Shown piece after piece: positions 1 to 8,013 of a stretch of 39,235 nucleotides of DNA (within the stretch, counting starts at the first letter, position 1; every line of letters begins with the position of its first letter). Position numbers and translations under genes: made by a program. This DNA is from Actinomyces sp. AC-20-1 (GTDB lineage Bacteria; Actinomycetota; Actinomycetes; Actinomycetales; Actinomycetaceae). Where the stretch lies: assembly GCF_023369555.1 (NCBI RefSeq), contig NZ_JACJVC010000021.1, forward strand, positions 1 to 39,235, read 5' to 3'. The notes under the pieces are model-generated. The model was not told the DNA's origin. It did not search any database and worked only from the letters and a program-made list of their open reading frames with translations.

Positions 1-1083
1 GCCGGGGAGGACGGTACCCGGCCCGCCGACTCCGGGGCCCGGCCCTCGCAGACGGCCACGAGCGGGCACCACCCGCCCGCCCCACCGCCTCCGCCGACGC
101 CCGAGGACCTCGCCGCCGCCCAGGAGCCGGTCCTCGGCCGCCTGCTCGTCGTCTGGGGGCCCCACGGCGCGCCCGGGCGCAGCACGGTGGCGGCCTCGCT
201 CGCCACGGGCCTGTCCCGCGTGGGGCCCACCATCCTCGTGGACGCCGACACCGAGGCGCCGAGCCTGGCCCAGATGCTGTCCCTGCCGGACGGCTCCTCC
301 GCCCTGGCGACGGCCGCCCGCCTCGCCTCCCGCTCGCGCCTGGACGCTGAGACCTTCGCCGGCCTGCTCGTGCCGACCGGAGGCGAGGCTGAGGTCCTTC
401 CGGGGCTGGGGCGCTCGGGCCGGTGGCGCGAGCTGCCGCCCGCCGCGATGAGCCGGGTGTGGGAGCGCTGCCGCGAGCGGGCGGTCTGGACGGTGGTGGA
501 CATCTCGGGCGGGGCCCCCGAGGACGAGGTGGACTCCTACACCCTGGAGCCGGGGCACGGGGCCCTGAGGGCCGCCCTGCTGCGCGAGGCCGACGTCGTC
601 GTGGTCGTGGGCGGTGCCGACCCGGTGGGGGTCCGGCGCCTGCTGCAGCTGCTCGCGGACGTCGCCGAGGACGCGACGGTGACCGGACGGCTCGAGGTCG
701 TCGTCAACCGGGTGCGGGCCTCGGCGGCCGGCCCCAGTCCCGAGCGGGCGGTCCGTGAGGCGCTGTCCCGCTTCGGGGCCCTGGAGGAGGCCACGCTGCT
801 GCCCCAGGACGAGGCCGCCGACACCTGCCTCCTGGCGGGCACGAGCGTGCTCGACGGCGCGCCGGCCTCGCCTCTGGGGCGGGCCCTGGCCGTGCTCGTG
901 GACCGTGTGGACCCGGCGGCCGGGGCGCGCTCGCACACGGCCTCGGCCCGCCGGGCCGGCTGGTGGTCGCGGTTGCGGCGGGCTCCCGTGACGCCCGATC
1001 CCGTCCCGGGACGGGGCTCGGCCCGGGCCGCCGAGCCCGGGCGCCGGGCGCGCAGGCGGCGCGGAGGCCGTCACCAGGGCTGA
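1..1083 (+). CDS. ParA/MinD-superfamily P-loop ATPase (CpaE/TadZ-like), 5' partial
   Basis: The reading frame is open from the first base of the window, so the true start lies upstream; 360 codons are visible. A low-complexity Pro-rich stretch comes first, then LLVVWGPHGAPGRSTVA, a P-loop in which Arg replaces the usual Walker A lysine. It is followed by ILVDADTEAPSL, the switch-like DxD...PSL segment of the ParA/MinD/CpaE group, and by VVNRVRAS further on. The C-terminus is a basic Arg-rich tail. The family covers partitioning, septum-placement and Flp/Tad pilus ATPases; actinobacterial members commonly have this lysine-poor loop. The flanking genes that would decide between pilus assembly and another role are outside the window. 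It could therefore be a TadZ-like protein or a generic chromosome-partitioning-like ATPase; the superfamily is secure, the function is not. Confidence 0.75.
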   Translation, partial: AGEDGTRPADSGARPSQTATSGHHPPAPPPPPTPEDLAAAQEPVLGRLLVVWGPHGAPGRSTVAASLATGLSRVGPTILVDADTEAPSLAQMLSLPDGSSALATAARLASRSRLDAETFAGLLVPTGGEAEVLPGLGRSGRWRELPPAAMSRVWERCRERAVWTVVDISGGAPEDEVDSYTLEPGHGALRAALLREADVVVVVGGADPVGVRRLLQLLADVAEDATVTGRLEVVVNRVRASAAGPSPERAVREALSRFGALEEATLLPQDEAADTCLLAGTSVLDGAPASPLGRALAVLVDRVDPAAGARSHTASARRAGWWSRLRRAPVTPDPVPGRGSARAAEPGRRARRRRGGRHQG

Positions 1084-1166
1084 TCGCATCACCGGGTCGA
1101 CGGTGGGGGTGGGGCGCGGGGACGGTCGGGCCGGTGGTGGGGCCGACGGCGGCGGCCGCCCTGGGG

Positions 1167-1178
1167 CACACTGACCCC
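1167..1178 (+). promoter_or_regulatory. possible -10 box for a leaderless DUF6912 transcript
   Basis: CACACT lies six bases before the ATG at 1179, with no Shine-Dalgarno sequence between. The spacing matches the TANNNT boxes seen before other genes here, but the first base is C, so this is the weakest member of the group. Confidence 0.3.
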
Positions 1179-1646
1179 ATGCGCATCTACCTGCCGGCGA
1201 CGGCCGCCGACCTGTCCTCCCCCGAGATCTCCCCGCGCCTGGCACACGCCGCCACCCGGGTCCTGGCCCGCGCCCTGCCCGAGGAGGACGAGGAGGGCCT
1301 GGAGGTCTCAGCGAGCCTGTGCGCGGCCGACTCCTCCCTCGTGCTCCTGGCCGAGCCGGGCAATGAGACGGTCTCGAGCCGGCGCGTCGTCATCGCGGCC
1401 GACGTCGACGCCCAGGACGTGCGCGAGCTCGAGGTCGGTGACGAGGTCCTGCCGGGCACGGTCGAGCTCCTGGCCCCGGTGGCGTGGGACGACGTCGCGG
1501 CACTGCTCGTGGACGAGCCGGAGGCCGAGGCGGATGTCGCGTCCGCCCGCGCAGGTGACGAGGAGGCCTTCGAGTGGGCGGCGGAGGCGGACCTGCTGTG
1601 GTTCGACGCCTCCGAGAGGCGGGCCGTGGCCGCCGACATCGGCTGA
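1179..1646 (+). CDS. DUF6912 family protein
   Basis: A 155-residue acidic protein starting MRIYLPAT, the characteristic N-terminus of the actinobacterial DUF6912 family. The ATG at 1179 was chosen because that N-terminus is conserved; the longer frame upstream is Arg/Pro-rich and overlaps the preceding gene. There is no signal peptide, membrane segment or catalytic motif to suggest a reaction. Hydrophobic strands such as RRVVIAADV and VELLAPVAW alternate with acidic helices, suggesting a small soluble alpha/beta domain. Function is unknown. It converges on sbcC with a 12-nt gap. Confidence 0.8.
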   Translation: MRIYLPATAADLSSPEISPRLAHAATRVLARALPEEDEEGLEVSASLCAADSSLVLLAEPGNETVSSRRVVIAADVDAQDVRELEVGDEVLPGTVELLAPVAWDDVAALLVDEPEAEADVASARAGDEEAFEWAAEADLLWFDASERRAVAADIG

Positions 1647-1658
1647 GCGGGGGTCCGG

Positions 1659-4600
1659 TCAGCCGGCGTGCACGGTGAGCGTGGAGCCGACGGCGGCACG
1701 GCGCACCTCGATGCGGTCGGGGACCTGCCGCCCCAGCTCCTCGACGTGGGAGACGATGCCGACGGTCCGCCCTCCGGCCTGGAGCCGGGTGAGCTCGGCC
1801 ATGACGTTGTCGAGGGTCTCCGGGTCGAGGGAGCCGAAGCCCTCGTCGATGAACAGGGTCTCCATGCTGATGCCGCCGGCCTCTGCGGTGACGACGTCGG
1901 CGAGCGCGAGGGCGAGGGCGAGCGAGACGTAGAAGGTCTCCCCGCCGGACAGGGTCCTCGGGTCGCGCTGGCCGCCACTGGCGTGGTGGTCGACGACGGC
2001 GAGCCCGAGCCCTCGGTCCTTGCGCCGCGCGGAGCCTGCCTCCTCGGTGGTGCTGGTGAGGGCGAAGCGTCCGCTGGACATCTCAGCCAGCCGCTGGTTG
2101 GCGAAGACCAGGACCTCGCGGAAGCGCTCGACGAGCACCCAGGTGGCCAGCGGGGTGGCCTGGTCGTTCGTCCCGGTGGCGAGCTCGGCGACGCGCAGGA
2201 GGGCCTGCTGGTCCTCACTCGTGCGCACGAGGTCGGCGGCGGCGTCGCGCACGCCCTGGGCGGCCTCCTCCAGGGCCCGGTGGGCGCCACGGGCCTGCTC
2301 GGCGGCCCGGACGGCCTCGGTGCGCACGGCGTCGGCGTCGGTGTAGGCGGCCTCGGCAGCCGCGACGTCCGCCGTCTCCTGGCCTGTGAGCGCGGCGACC
2401 GGGGCCTCGGCCAGCCCCTGCCTCACCCGTTCACGGGCGGCGGCCACCTCGGTGACACGGGTGCGGAGGACGTCGAGCTCCGCGGCGGGCAGGGCCGCGT
2501 CGCGGGCTGCGGCGAGCGAGTCGAAGCCGGTGCCGCTGAGAGCCGTGCGGAGGTCGGCCTCCGCCTGCGCGGCGGCCCGCACGGCGTCCACGGTGCTGCG
2601 CACGGCACGGGCGGCCTCAGCGAGCGCGTCAGCGCGAGCCGTCATCGCGGCCACGCGGGCACTGACGGAGGGCTCGGCCCCGCGCGCCCGCACCAGGCGC
2701 TCGGCCTCCGCGGCCAGCTGGCGCTCGGTCTCGTCGAGGTGCTCGGCCCGGGCGGTGGCGGCGGCCTGACGCGAGGCCAGGGTCTCGGTGAGCGCGGAGG
2801 TCTCCCGGGCGAAGCCCTCGAGCTCGGACACCAGGGCCTCGACGTCCCCGGCCAGCGCCTGGCGCTCCGAGAGCTCTGCCTCGAGCATGGCGAGGGCACC
2901 GGCTGCGGCGCGGACGTCAAGCCCGCCCGCCTCCTCCTCGGCGGTGACGCGCTGGCGGCTCAGGGAGTCCAGGTCGCCCGCCCGGTCGGCCAGTGCCGCA
3001 GCGGCCTGCTTCTCGGCCGCCTCGGCGGACTCGACGTCGGCGCGGGTGACAGTGCCCTCCTCGACCGGGGCGGGGCGGGGGTGCTCGGTCGAGCCGCACA
3101 CGGGGCAGGGCTCGCCCGCGTGCAGGTCCGCGGAGAGGCTGCCGGCGGTGAGGGCGATCCAGGCCCGGCGCCGGGAGTGGAGGTCGTCCGCCGCCTGCTC
3201 GGCCGCTCGGCGTGCGTCGGCGACCTCCTCCTGCGCCGTGAGGACCTGGTCGGTGAGCCGGGCGGCGCGCAGGGCGGCCTCGTGCCGGGCGCGGGCGGCG
3301 TCGCGGGAGGCGATGAGCGCTGGGACGCCGGCCTGGGCGGTGCGGGCGGCGGCGAGCGAGTCCTGGAGCCGGGCGTGGTGGGCGGGCCGCTCGGCCAGGG
3401 TGTCACGGTCCCGCGCGATCTCGTCGAGCTCGGCGGCGTGAGCCGCGCGCGCCTGGGCGAGGGCCTCACGGCGGGAGGGCAGGGAGCCCTCGGACTCGAC
3501 CAGGGCCTGCAGGGCTCCGGCGGCGAGCCGCTCGGTGCCGGAGGCTGTGTCCAGCTCCTCGGCACCAGTCCTGGCCGCAGCGGTGAGGGCGTCGAGGTCC
3601 GCCGACGCCAGCACCCCGGCACCGGGGCCGTCCTCGGTGCCGGCAGTGGCCTGCAGGAGCAGGGGGCGCAGGGCGTCCAGGGAGCGTGCGCCGTCCAGCG
3701 CTGTGCCGGGCAGCGGCGCCCCCGGGGCGCCCGGGGACGCCTCGGGTGGTGCGTCCGGTACGGCCTCGGACAGGGCGTCCAGCTCGGGCAGGGCGTCCAG
3801 CTCGGGCAGGGCGTCCAGCATCGGTCCCAGGGCGTCGAGGGCGGTGCGGGCGTGACGCCGGGCCACGGCTGCGGGGGAGGAGACGCGTGCGGCCCGTTCC
3901 GCCAGGGCGAGGTGGTCGGCGTCGGTGTCGTCGGCCTCGGCGGAGCCCTCCAGCAGGGCCTGCTCGGCCAGGAGCCGCGCGCGCTTGTCGATGAGGGCGG
4001 CGAGGTCCCGGGTGTCCTGGAGAGCGAGGGCGGCGGCGTCCCGGTCAACGGTGGCCCGTGCCTGGGCGTCCTCGCGGGCTCCCAGGCCGGCCCGCGAGAC
4101 GTCAACCGCCTCACTCAGGAGGAGGGAGAGGGCCTCCTCGTCCGGGACCGGGCCGCTGACGGCGGCCTCCAGCCGCTCAGCGCGGCTGCCTGCGGGGGCG
4201 GGCACCAAGGCCTCCGCCGACCCGTCCACCGCGCTGGGCCCCTCACCCGGGCCGGTCTCGCCGTCGGGACCACCCGCACCGGCCTCGTCGTCGGGCACCT
4301 CCTGGGCCAGCAGCGCGATGAGCCCCGCGACCGCGTTGGTGAGGGCGGACCGCGCGGCCTCGGCCCGGCGGCGGGCGTCGCGTGAGCGCTCGGCGAGCGC
4401 GTCCTGGATCCGGTCGTAGACGCTCGTGCCGAACACGTCGCGCAGCAGCACATGGCGCTCCTGGGAGGACGCGCGCAGGAAGCGGGCGAACTTGCCCTGC
4501 GGCAGCACGACCGTCTGGGTCATCTGCTCCCGGGTGAGCCCCACGATCCGGGTCACCTCCGGGCCGACCTCGCGCGGGCCGACCGCGACCGGCTCCTGGT

Positions 4601-4997
4601 CGGGGTCATCGACTGCGTGCTCATCCAGGCCCGACAGCCGCCACAGGTGGGCGGTCGCGTTCTGCGTGGTGGTGCCCGTGCCGCGCTTCTTGGGCCGCTC
4701 GTACTCGGGCGTGCGCCGCACCTTGAACAGGCCGGCACCGGTGGAGAACACCAGCTCGACGACGCTGTCCTGACCCGGGGCGGCGTGGCGGGAGCGGACA
4801 CGGTCCTTCGAGGAGTCGGCGGAGTCGGCGACCTCCCCGTACAGGGCGAAGACCAGGGCGTCGATGATCGTCGTCTTGCCCGAGCCCGTCGGCCCGGTGA
4901 GGAGGAACCGGCCGGAGGAGGCGAAGCGGTCGAAGTCGATGACCTCGGTGCCCGCGTAAGGCCCGATAGCGGTCATTGTCAGGCGGTGCAGGCGCAT
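1659..4997 (-). CDS. sbcC: DNA double-strand break repair exonuclease, ATPase subunit SbcC
   Basis: SbcC is the SMC/Rad50-like ATPase that partners SbcD to process hairpins, cruciforms and DNA ends. The protein (1112 aa) has a Walker A motif GPTGSGKTT near residue 35. Long Ala/Glu/Arg-rich coiled coils flank a zinc hook CPVCGS near residue 630. The ABC signature LSGGET is near residue 1015 and Walker B with D-loop (LFIDEGFGSLD) near 1050; length and order are typical. The ATG at 4997 is chosen because AGGAG sits six bases upstream; a GTG at 5000 is possible but too close to it. The sbcD stop and this start overlap as TGATG, so the two are translationally coupled. The coiled-coil region carries an in-frame 18-bp tandem repeat (listed separately). 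Confidence 0.96.
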   Translation of the reverse strand: MRLHRLTMTAIGPYAGTEVIDFDRFASSGRFLLTGPTGSGKTTIIDALVFALYGEVADSADSSKDRVRSRHAAPGQDSVVELVFSTGAGLFKVRRTPEYERPKKRGTGTTTQNATAHLWRLSGLDEHAVDDPDQEPVAVGPREVGPEVTRIVGLTREQMTQTVVLPQGKFARFLRASSQERHVLLRDVFGTSVYDRIQDALAERSRDARRRAEAARSALTNAVAGLIALLAQEVPDDEAGAGGPDGETGPGEGPSAVDGSAEALVPAPAGSRAERLEAAVSGPVPDEEALSLLLSEAVDVSRAGLGAREDAQARATVDRDAAALALQDTRDLAALIDKRARLLAEQALLEGSAEADDTDADHLALAERAARVSSPAAVARRHARTALDALGPMLDALPELDALPELDALSEAVPDAPPEASPGAPGAPLPGTALDGARSLDALRPLLLQATAGTEDGPGAGVLASADLDALTAAARTGAEELDTASGTERLAAGALQALVESEGSLPSRREALAQARAAHAAELDEIARDRDTLAERPAHHARLQDSLAAARTAQAGVPALIASRDAARARHEAALRAARLTDQVLTAQEEVADARRAAEQAADDLHSRRRAWIALTAGSLSADLHAGEPCPVCGSTEHPRPAPVEEGTVTRADVESAEAAEKQAAAALADRAGDLDSLSRQRVTAEEEAGGLDVRAAAGALAMLEAELSERQALAGDVEALVSELEGFARETSALTETLASRQAAATARAEHLDETERQLAAEAERLVRARGAEPSVSARVAAMTARADALAEAARAVRSTVDAVRAAAQAEADLRTALSGTGFDSLAAARDAALPAAELDVLRTRVTEVAAARERVRQGLAEAPVAALTGQETADVAAAEAAYTDADAVRTEAVRAAEQARGAHRALEEAAQGVRDAAADLVRTSEDQQALLRVAELATGTNDQATPLATWVLVERFREVLVFANQRLAEMSSGRFALTSTTEEAGSARRKDRGLGLAVVDHHASGGQRDPRTLSGGETFYVSLALALALADVVTAEAGGISMETLFIDEGFGSLDPETLDNVMAELTRLQAGGRTVGIVSHVEELGRQVPDRIEVRRAAVGSTLTVHAG
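3771..3819. repeat. 18-bp in-frame tandem repeat inside sbcC
   Basis: Two perfect copies of an 18-base unit (3771-3788, 3789-3806) plus 13 bases of a third. On the minus strand it encodes a repeated six-residue unit (Leu-Pro-Glu-Leu-Asp-Ala). It lies in the coiled-coil arm, away from all catalytic motifs. Confidence 0.9.
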
Positions 4998-6301
4998 CAC
5001 TGGCTCCTCTCGGCCGCACGAACGGCCTCGTAGACCTCACGCAGGAGGGACGTCTCGGCCTGGCTGGGCTCGCGCCCGCCGACCGCGGCGAGGAAGCGTC
5101 CGCCGACCTCCACCGGGTCCGCCTGCCGGGTGACGACCAGCCGCTCGCGTGGCCGCTCGGACGGCACGACCCTGCTGAAGGCGAGCATCTGGGGGAAGCG
5201 CTGCTTGAGCCGGGCCACCGCGCTGACGGGTTGCTCCCCGGTGAGCTCCACGCGCAGCCAGGCGCCGGTGAGGTCGTCGTAGCGGGGGGAGAGGAGCTCA
5301 TCCAGCGTGCCGCGCACCGTCTCGATCCGGTGGGGCACGGGCGTGTCGATGAGCGCGGTGCTGCTCACGCCGTCGGCACCGACCTCGATGATGACCGAGG
5401 ACTTGGTGAAGGGCGCCTCGGAGAAGGAGAAGGGCAGCGGCGAGCCCGAGTAGCGCAGCAGGGGGAGGGGGAGCCCGGCTCCTGCGGCCTGCTCGCGCAC
5501 GCGCTCGGGCAGGGTGACGGCCTGAGGCCGGTGGAGGTGACCGAGGGCGACGTAGTCGAGGCCGCCGGCCTGCTCGGCGAGCGGGGAGCCGCCGAGGGAG
5601 GCGAAGACCTGGGAGGCGACGAGGTCCACGCCGCCGACCCTGATGTCCCTCTCGGACTCCGTCGTCTGCGGGCCCTCACCGGTGCCCGCGGGGGAGACGA
5701 AGGCGTGGGCCATGACCACCGCGGGCACGCGCTCCGACGCGCCCGCGCGCCTCGCGGCGAGGTCCCCCGCGACGAGCCGCAGGGCGCCGGAGACGACCTC
5801 CTCGTGCGAGCGCGCCACCCTCGGCGCCTGCCCCGGCTCCTCACCGTGCTCACCCAGGTGCTCGGCGAGCAGCCGGGGCAGGCCCGCGCGCGCCGTGTCC
5901 GGGTCCAGGTAGGGCAGGGCGTAGACGAGGGCCCCGAGACCGCCGTCGGCGTCCGGCAGCGCCACGGCGCGCCCCACGGAGTCGGTGCGGGAGCGGATGA
6001 CCAGGCCCTCGCGCAGCAGCCCGGAGGCGAAGCCCAGGCGCCGGGCGGAGTCGTGGTTGCCGGGGGTCAGGACCACGCGCGTGCGCTCGGTCAGGCGCCG
6101 CAGCGTCTCATCGAGCAGCCGCACCGACTCCGTGGGCGGGACGGCGCGGTCGTACACGTCACCGGACACGAGCACGGCGTCGATGCGCTCGCTGCGGACG
6201 AGCTCGACGAGGTGGTCCATGAAGACGGCGTGCGCGTCCTCGAGCGGACGGCCGTGGAAGGTCCGTCCCAGGTGCCAGTCGGAGGTGTGGAGGATGCGCA
6301 T
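4997..6301 (-). CDS. sbcD: exonuclease SbcCD, nuclease subunit SbcD
   Basis: Mre11-like metallophosphoesterase nuclease, 434 aa. The metal-binding motifs appear in order: MRILHTSDWHLG (DxH) at the N-terminus, SGDVYDRA near residue 47, GNHDS near residue 82, and later VMAHAF and ALGHLHRPQ for the C-terminal metal histidines. A capping domain follows, with the usual AFSRVVPSERPRERL stretch near residue 380. It forms the SbcCD complex with the coupled downstream gene. The ATG at 6301 gives the canonical MRILHTSDWH start, but no clear ribosome-binding site precedes it. It lies 64 nt downstream of the antitoxin-like gene on the same strand. Confidence 0.96.
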   Translation of the reverse strand: MRILHTSDWHLGRTFHGRPLEDAHAVFMDHLVELVRSERIDAVLVSGDVYDRAVPPTESVRLLDETLRRLTERTRVVLTPGNHDSARRLGFASGLLREGLVIRSRTDSVGRAVALPDADGGLGALVYALPYLDPDTARAGLPRLLAEHLGEHGEEPGQAPRVARSHEEVVSGALRLVAGDLAARRAGASERVPAVVMAHAFVSPAGTGEGPQTTESERDIRVGGVDLVASQVFASLGGSPLAEQAGGLDYVALGHLHRPQAVTLPERVREQAAGAGLPLPLLRYSGSPLPFSFSEAPFTKSSVIIEVGADGVSSTALIDTPVPHRIETVRGTLDELLSPRYDDLTGAWLRVELTGEQPVSAVARLKQRFPQMLAFSRVVPSERPRERLVVTRQADPVEVGGRFLAAVGGREPSQAETSLLREVYEAVRAAERSQ

Positions 6302-6365
6302 GGGATGACGATCTCATGCGCCGCCGACACGAATTCCGGCACGAGACGGTGCTGGCCCGGCCCGG

Positions 6366-6692
6366 TCAGGCGTTGGCGAGATATGCCTCAAGGGCCTCGC
6401 GGATCACGGCACTGGCAGTGGTGTTGTGAGCCGCCACGTAGGTGTCGAGAGCGGCGTTGGTCCCCTCGGGGAGCCGGACCTGGCGGCGGGGGGACCGGCC
6501 GGCGCCGGTGGCGTGGTCGTGCCCGAGGCTGGGGTGGCCGCGCAGGATGGCGTCGAGCTCGGCGTCGCTGATGCGCGAGCCGTCGCGGCGGGTGCCGCGC
6601 GCGATGGTCGGGACGCGGCCGGCGGTGACGTCCTCGTCGAGCTGGGCGTAGTAGGCCTGCTCGGCCGCGGTGAACGTGTGGCTGCTAGTCAT
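6366..6692 (-). CDS. ribbon-helix-helix antitoxin-like protein
   Basis: A 108-aa protein. The C-terminal ~45 residues read RRQVRLPEGTNAALDTYVA then TTASAVIREALEAYLANA: one beta strand with alternating Arg/Val/Leu and two helices, the pattern of a MetJ/Arc (RHH) DNA-binding domain. The N-terminal half (YAQLDEDVTAGRVP, DGSRISDAELDAILRG) is hydrophilic and resembles the toxin-neutralising part of type II antitoxins. The ATG at 6692 has GAAAGG eight bases upstream. It follows the toxin-like gene by 14 nt on the same strand, so toxin-first order is seen here. Sequence shows the RHH fold; the antitoxin role is inferred from the pairing. Confidence 0.7.
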   Translation of the reverse strand: MTSSHTFTAAEQAYYAQLDEDVTAGRVPTIARGTRRDGSRISDAELDAILRGHPSLGHDHATGAGRSPRRQVRLPEGTNAALDTYVAAHNTTASAVIREALEAYLANA

Positions 6693-6706
6693 GTGGCGGA
6701 CCTTTC

Positions 6707-6982
6707 TCAGAGGTTGTCGGTGGCGGGTGGAACGAGGTGGCGGTAGAGGTCGGTGACCTCCATGGCGTGGAAGATGGTGCGTGTGCCGTGCCTGTCGACG
6801 CTCACGCCGACCTCGAGATAGCGCATGGCCTGCGGGTGGGGCAGGCCGACGAACATGAACGACCGTTCCCCCGGCCGTCGGGGCTTGAGGACGTCGTAGT
6901 CGGCGTGGTGGAGGACCGCGTGGACAGCGTCCTCGTGGGTGATGCCGTGCTTGCCGGCGCTGGCCGTGAACGCGAACCCCAT
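6707..6982 (-). CDS. small toxin-like protein, partner of the RHH protein
   Basis: A 91-aa basic protein starting MGFAFTASAGKHGITHEDAV. It has a strand-rich second half with FMFVGLP, RYLEVGVSV and TIFHAMEVTDLY. The KHG(I/V)..E.AVHA opening and the LEV...IFHAM ending match a family of actinobacterial genes found next to RHH proteins and reminiscent of BrnT-type RNase toxins. I cannot name an exact family. It is the first gene of a two-gene cassette, with a TANNNT box six bases before the ATG and no Shine-Dalgarno sequence. A pair with the same architecture, decayed, lies at 36406-36801. Confidence 0.6.
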   Translation of the reverse strand: MGFAFTASAGKHGITHEDAVHAVLHHADYDVLKPRRPGERSFMFVGLPHPQAMRYLEVGVSVDRHGTRTIFHAMEVTDLYRHLVPPATDNL

Positions 6983-6988
6983 TCCGTT

Positions 6989-7018
6989 ATGGTACTACCG
7001 TTTTTTTGGTGTGGCCAA
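6989..7018 (-). promoter_or_regulatory. probable promoter of the toxin-antitoxin-like cassette
   Basis: On the minus strand TTGGCC (7018-7013), an 18-base spacer and TACCAT (6994-6989) are followed by six bases and the ATG at 6982. The spacer includes an A7 run and an imperfect dyad GGTAGTACC that could be an autoregulatory operator. The arrangement predicts a leaderless mRNA. Confidence 0.5.
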
Positions 7019-7064
7019 GGCTCTGAGAAGGGTGCCGACGCACGCCCGCGCCGTACCCGTGCTC

Positions 7065-7901
7065 TCAGGCCGTCACCTGGCCGGAGGCGACGAGCGCGAT
7101 GATGACCGCGCCCAGGCCCACGCGGTAGACGAGGAATCCCGTGAACTTGTTGGAGGAGACGAACCGCAGCAGCCACGCGATCGTCGCGTAGGCGACCAGG
7201 CCCGACACCACCGTCGCGATGAGTGTGGCCCCCCAGCCGACCGTCGCCGCGATGTGGTCGGCCTCGCCCACCGCCTCCAGCAGGCCCGCGGCCACGAGCG
7301 CGGGAATGCCCATGAAGAAGGACAGGCGCGTGGCCGTCACGCGGTCGAAGCGCAGGAACAGCCCCGCGGAGATCGTCGCCCCCGAGCGGGAGATGCCCGG
7401 CAGGACCGGTGCCAGCGCCTGGAAGCAGCCGATGATGAGCGCGTCCTTGACCGACACGTCCCTCATGCCCCGGGTGAGGTTGGTGCGCCGGTCCGCCATC
7501 CACATGACGGCCGACCAGAGGATGAGGGCCCCCGCGATGACCCACAGGGAGCGGGCCGTGACCTCGATGAAGTCCTTGAGCGCCAGGCCGACGACGGCCA
7601 CCGGCACCGAGCCCAGGATGATGCCCCAGCCGAGCGTGTGGTCCGGGTCCTGACGGGCCTGCCTGCTCGTCAGTCCCGCCAGCCACGCCCGCACGATGCG
7701 CACGATGTCGGACCAGAAGTAGACGACGGCGGCGAGGATCGCCCCGATCTGGATGACAGCGGTGAAGGCCGTCATCCCGACCGTGTTGATGTCGTAGCCG
7801 AGGAGCTTCTCGACGATGTTGAGGTGCCCGGTGGAGGACACGGGCAGGAACTCGGTGATGCCCTCGACGATGCCGAGGATGACGGCGTGCAGCCAGTTCA
7901 T
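7065..7901 (-). CDS. uppP: undecaprenyl-diphosphate phosphatase
   Basis: Integral membrane phosphatase that recycles undecaprenyl pyrophosphate to the lipid carrier for peptidoglycan and other wall polymers; high expression gives bacitracin resistance. The protein is 278 aa, the usual size, with about eight hydrophobic segments. The family's two signature motifs are present: EGITEFLPVSSTGHL near residue 13 and PGISRSGATI near residue 175. The ATG at 7901 has GGAG four bases upstream. It stands alone between the toxin-like gene and hisN, all on the minus strand; a short CGCGGAC/GTCCGCG dyad (7918-7933) lies in its leader. Confidence 0.95.
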   Translation of the reverse strand: MNWLHAVILGIVEGITEFLPVSSTGHLNIVEKLLGYDINTVGMTAFTAVIQIGAILAAVVYFWSDIVRIVRAWLAGLTSRQARQDPDHTLGWGIILGSVPVAVVGLALKDFIEVTARSLWVIAGALILWSAVMWMADRRTNLTRGMRDVSVKDALIIGCFQALAPVLPGISRSGATISAGLFLRFDRVTATRLSFFMGIPALVAAGLLEAVGEADHIAATVGWGATLIATVVSGLVAYATIAWLLRFVSSNKFTGFLVYRVGLGAVIIALVASGQVTA

Positions 7902-8013
7902 GGGGCTCCAGTGCTAGCGCGGACGGGTCCGCGGGCAGGCTACCGCCAGCGGGGCGCACCTGTGGGCGGCGGGCCCTGTGGCTCCGCCCTCAGCGGGGCC
8001 GGTCCGGCGGGGC

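Noticed and set aside
1668-4385. Long plus-strand frame (905 residues) opposite sbcC.
   Set aside because: Gly/Arg-rich composition without domains; it is the antisense shadow of a clear SbcC.
6331-6345. GAATTCCGGCACGAG between sbcD and the antitoxin-like gene resembles a cDNA-library adapter.
   Set aside because: It has one extra base relative to the adapter I recall and the flanking sequence is ordinary genome context with intact genes on both sides. Most likely coincidence; worth only a read-level check.
7918-7933. CGCGGAC/GTCCGCG dyad in the uppP leader as a riboregulator.
   Set aside because: A 7-bp stem with a 2-base loop is common by chance at this GC content and nothing else supports it.
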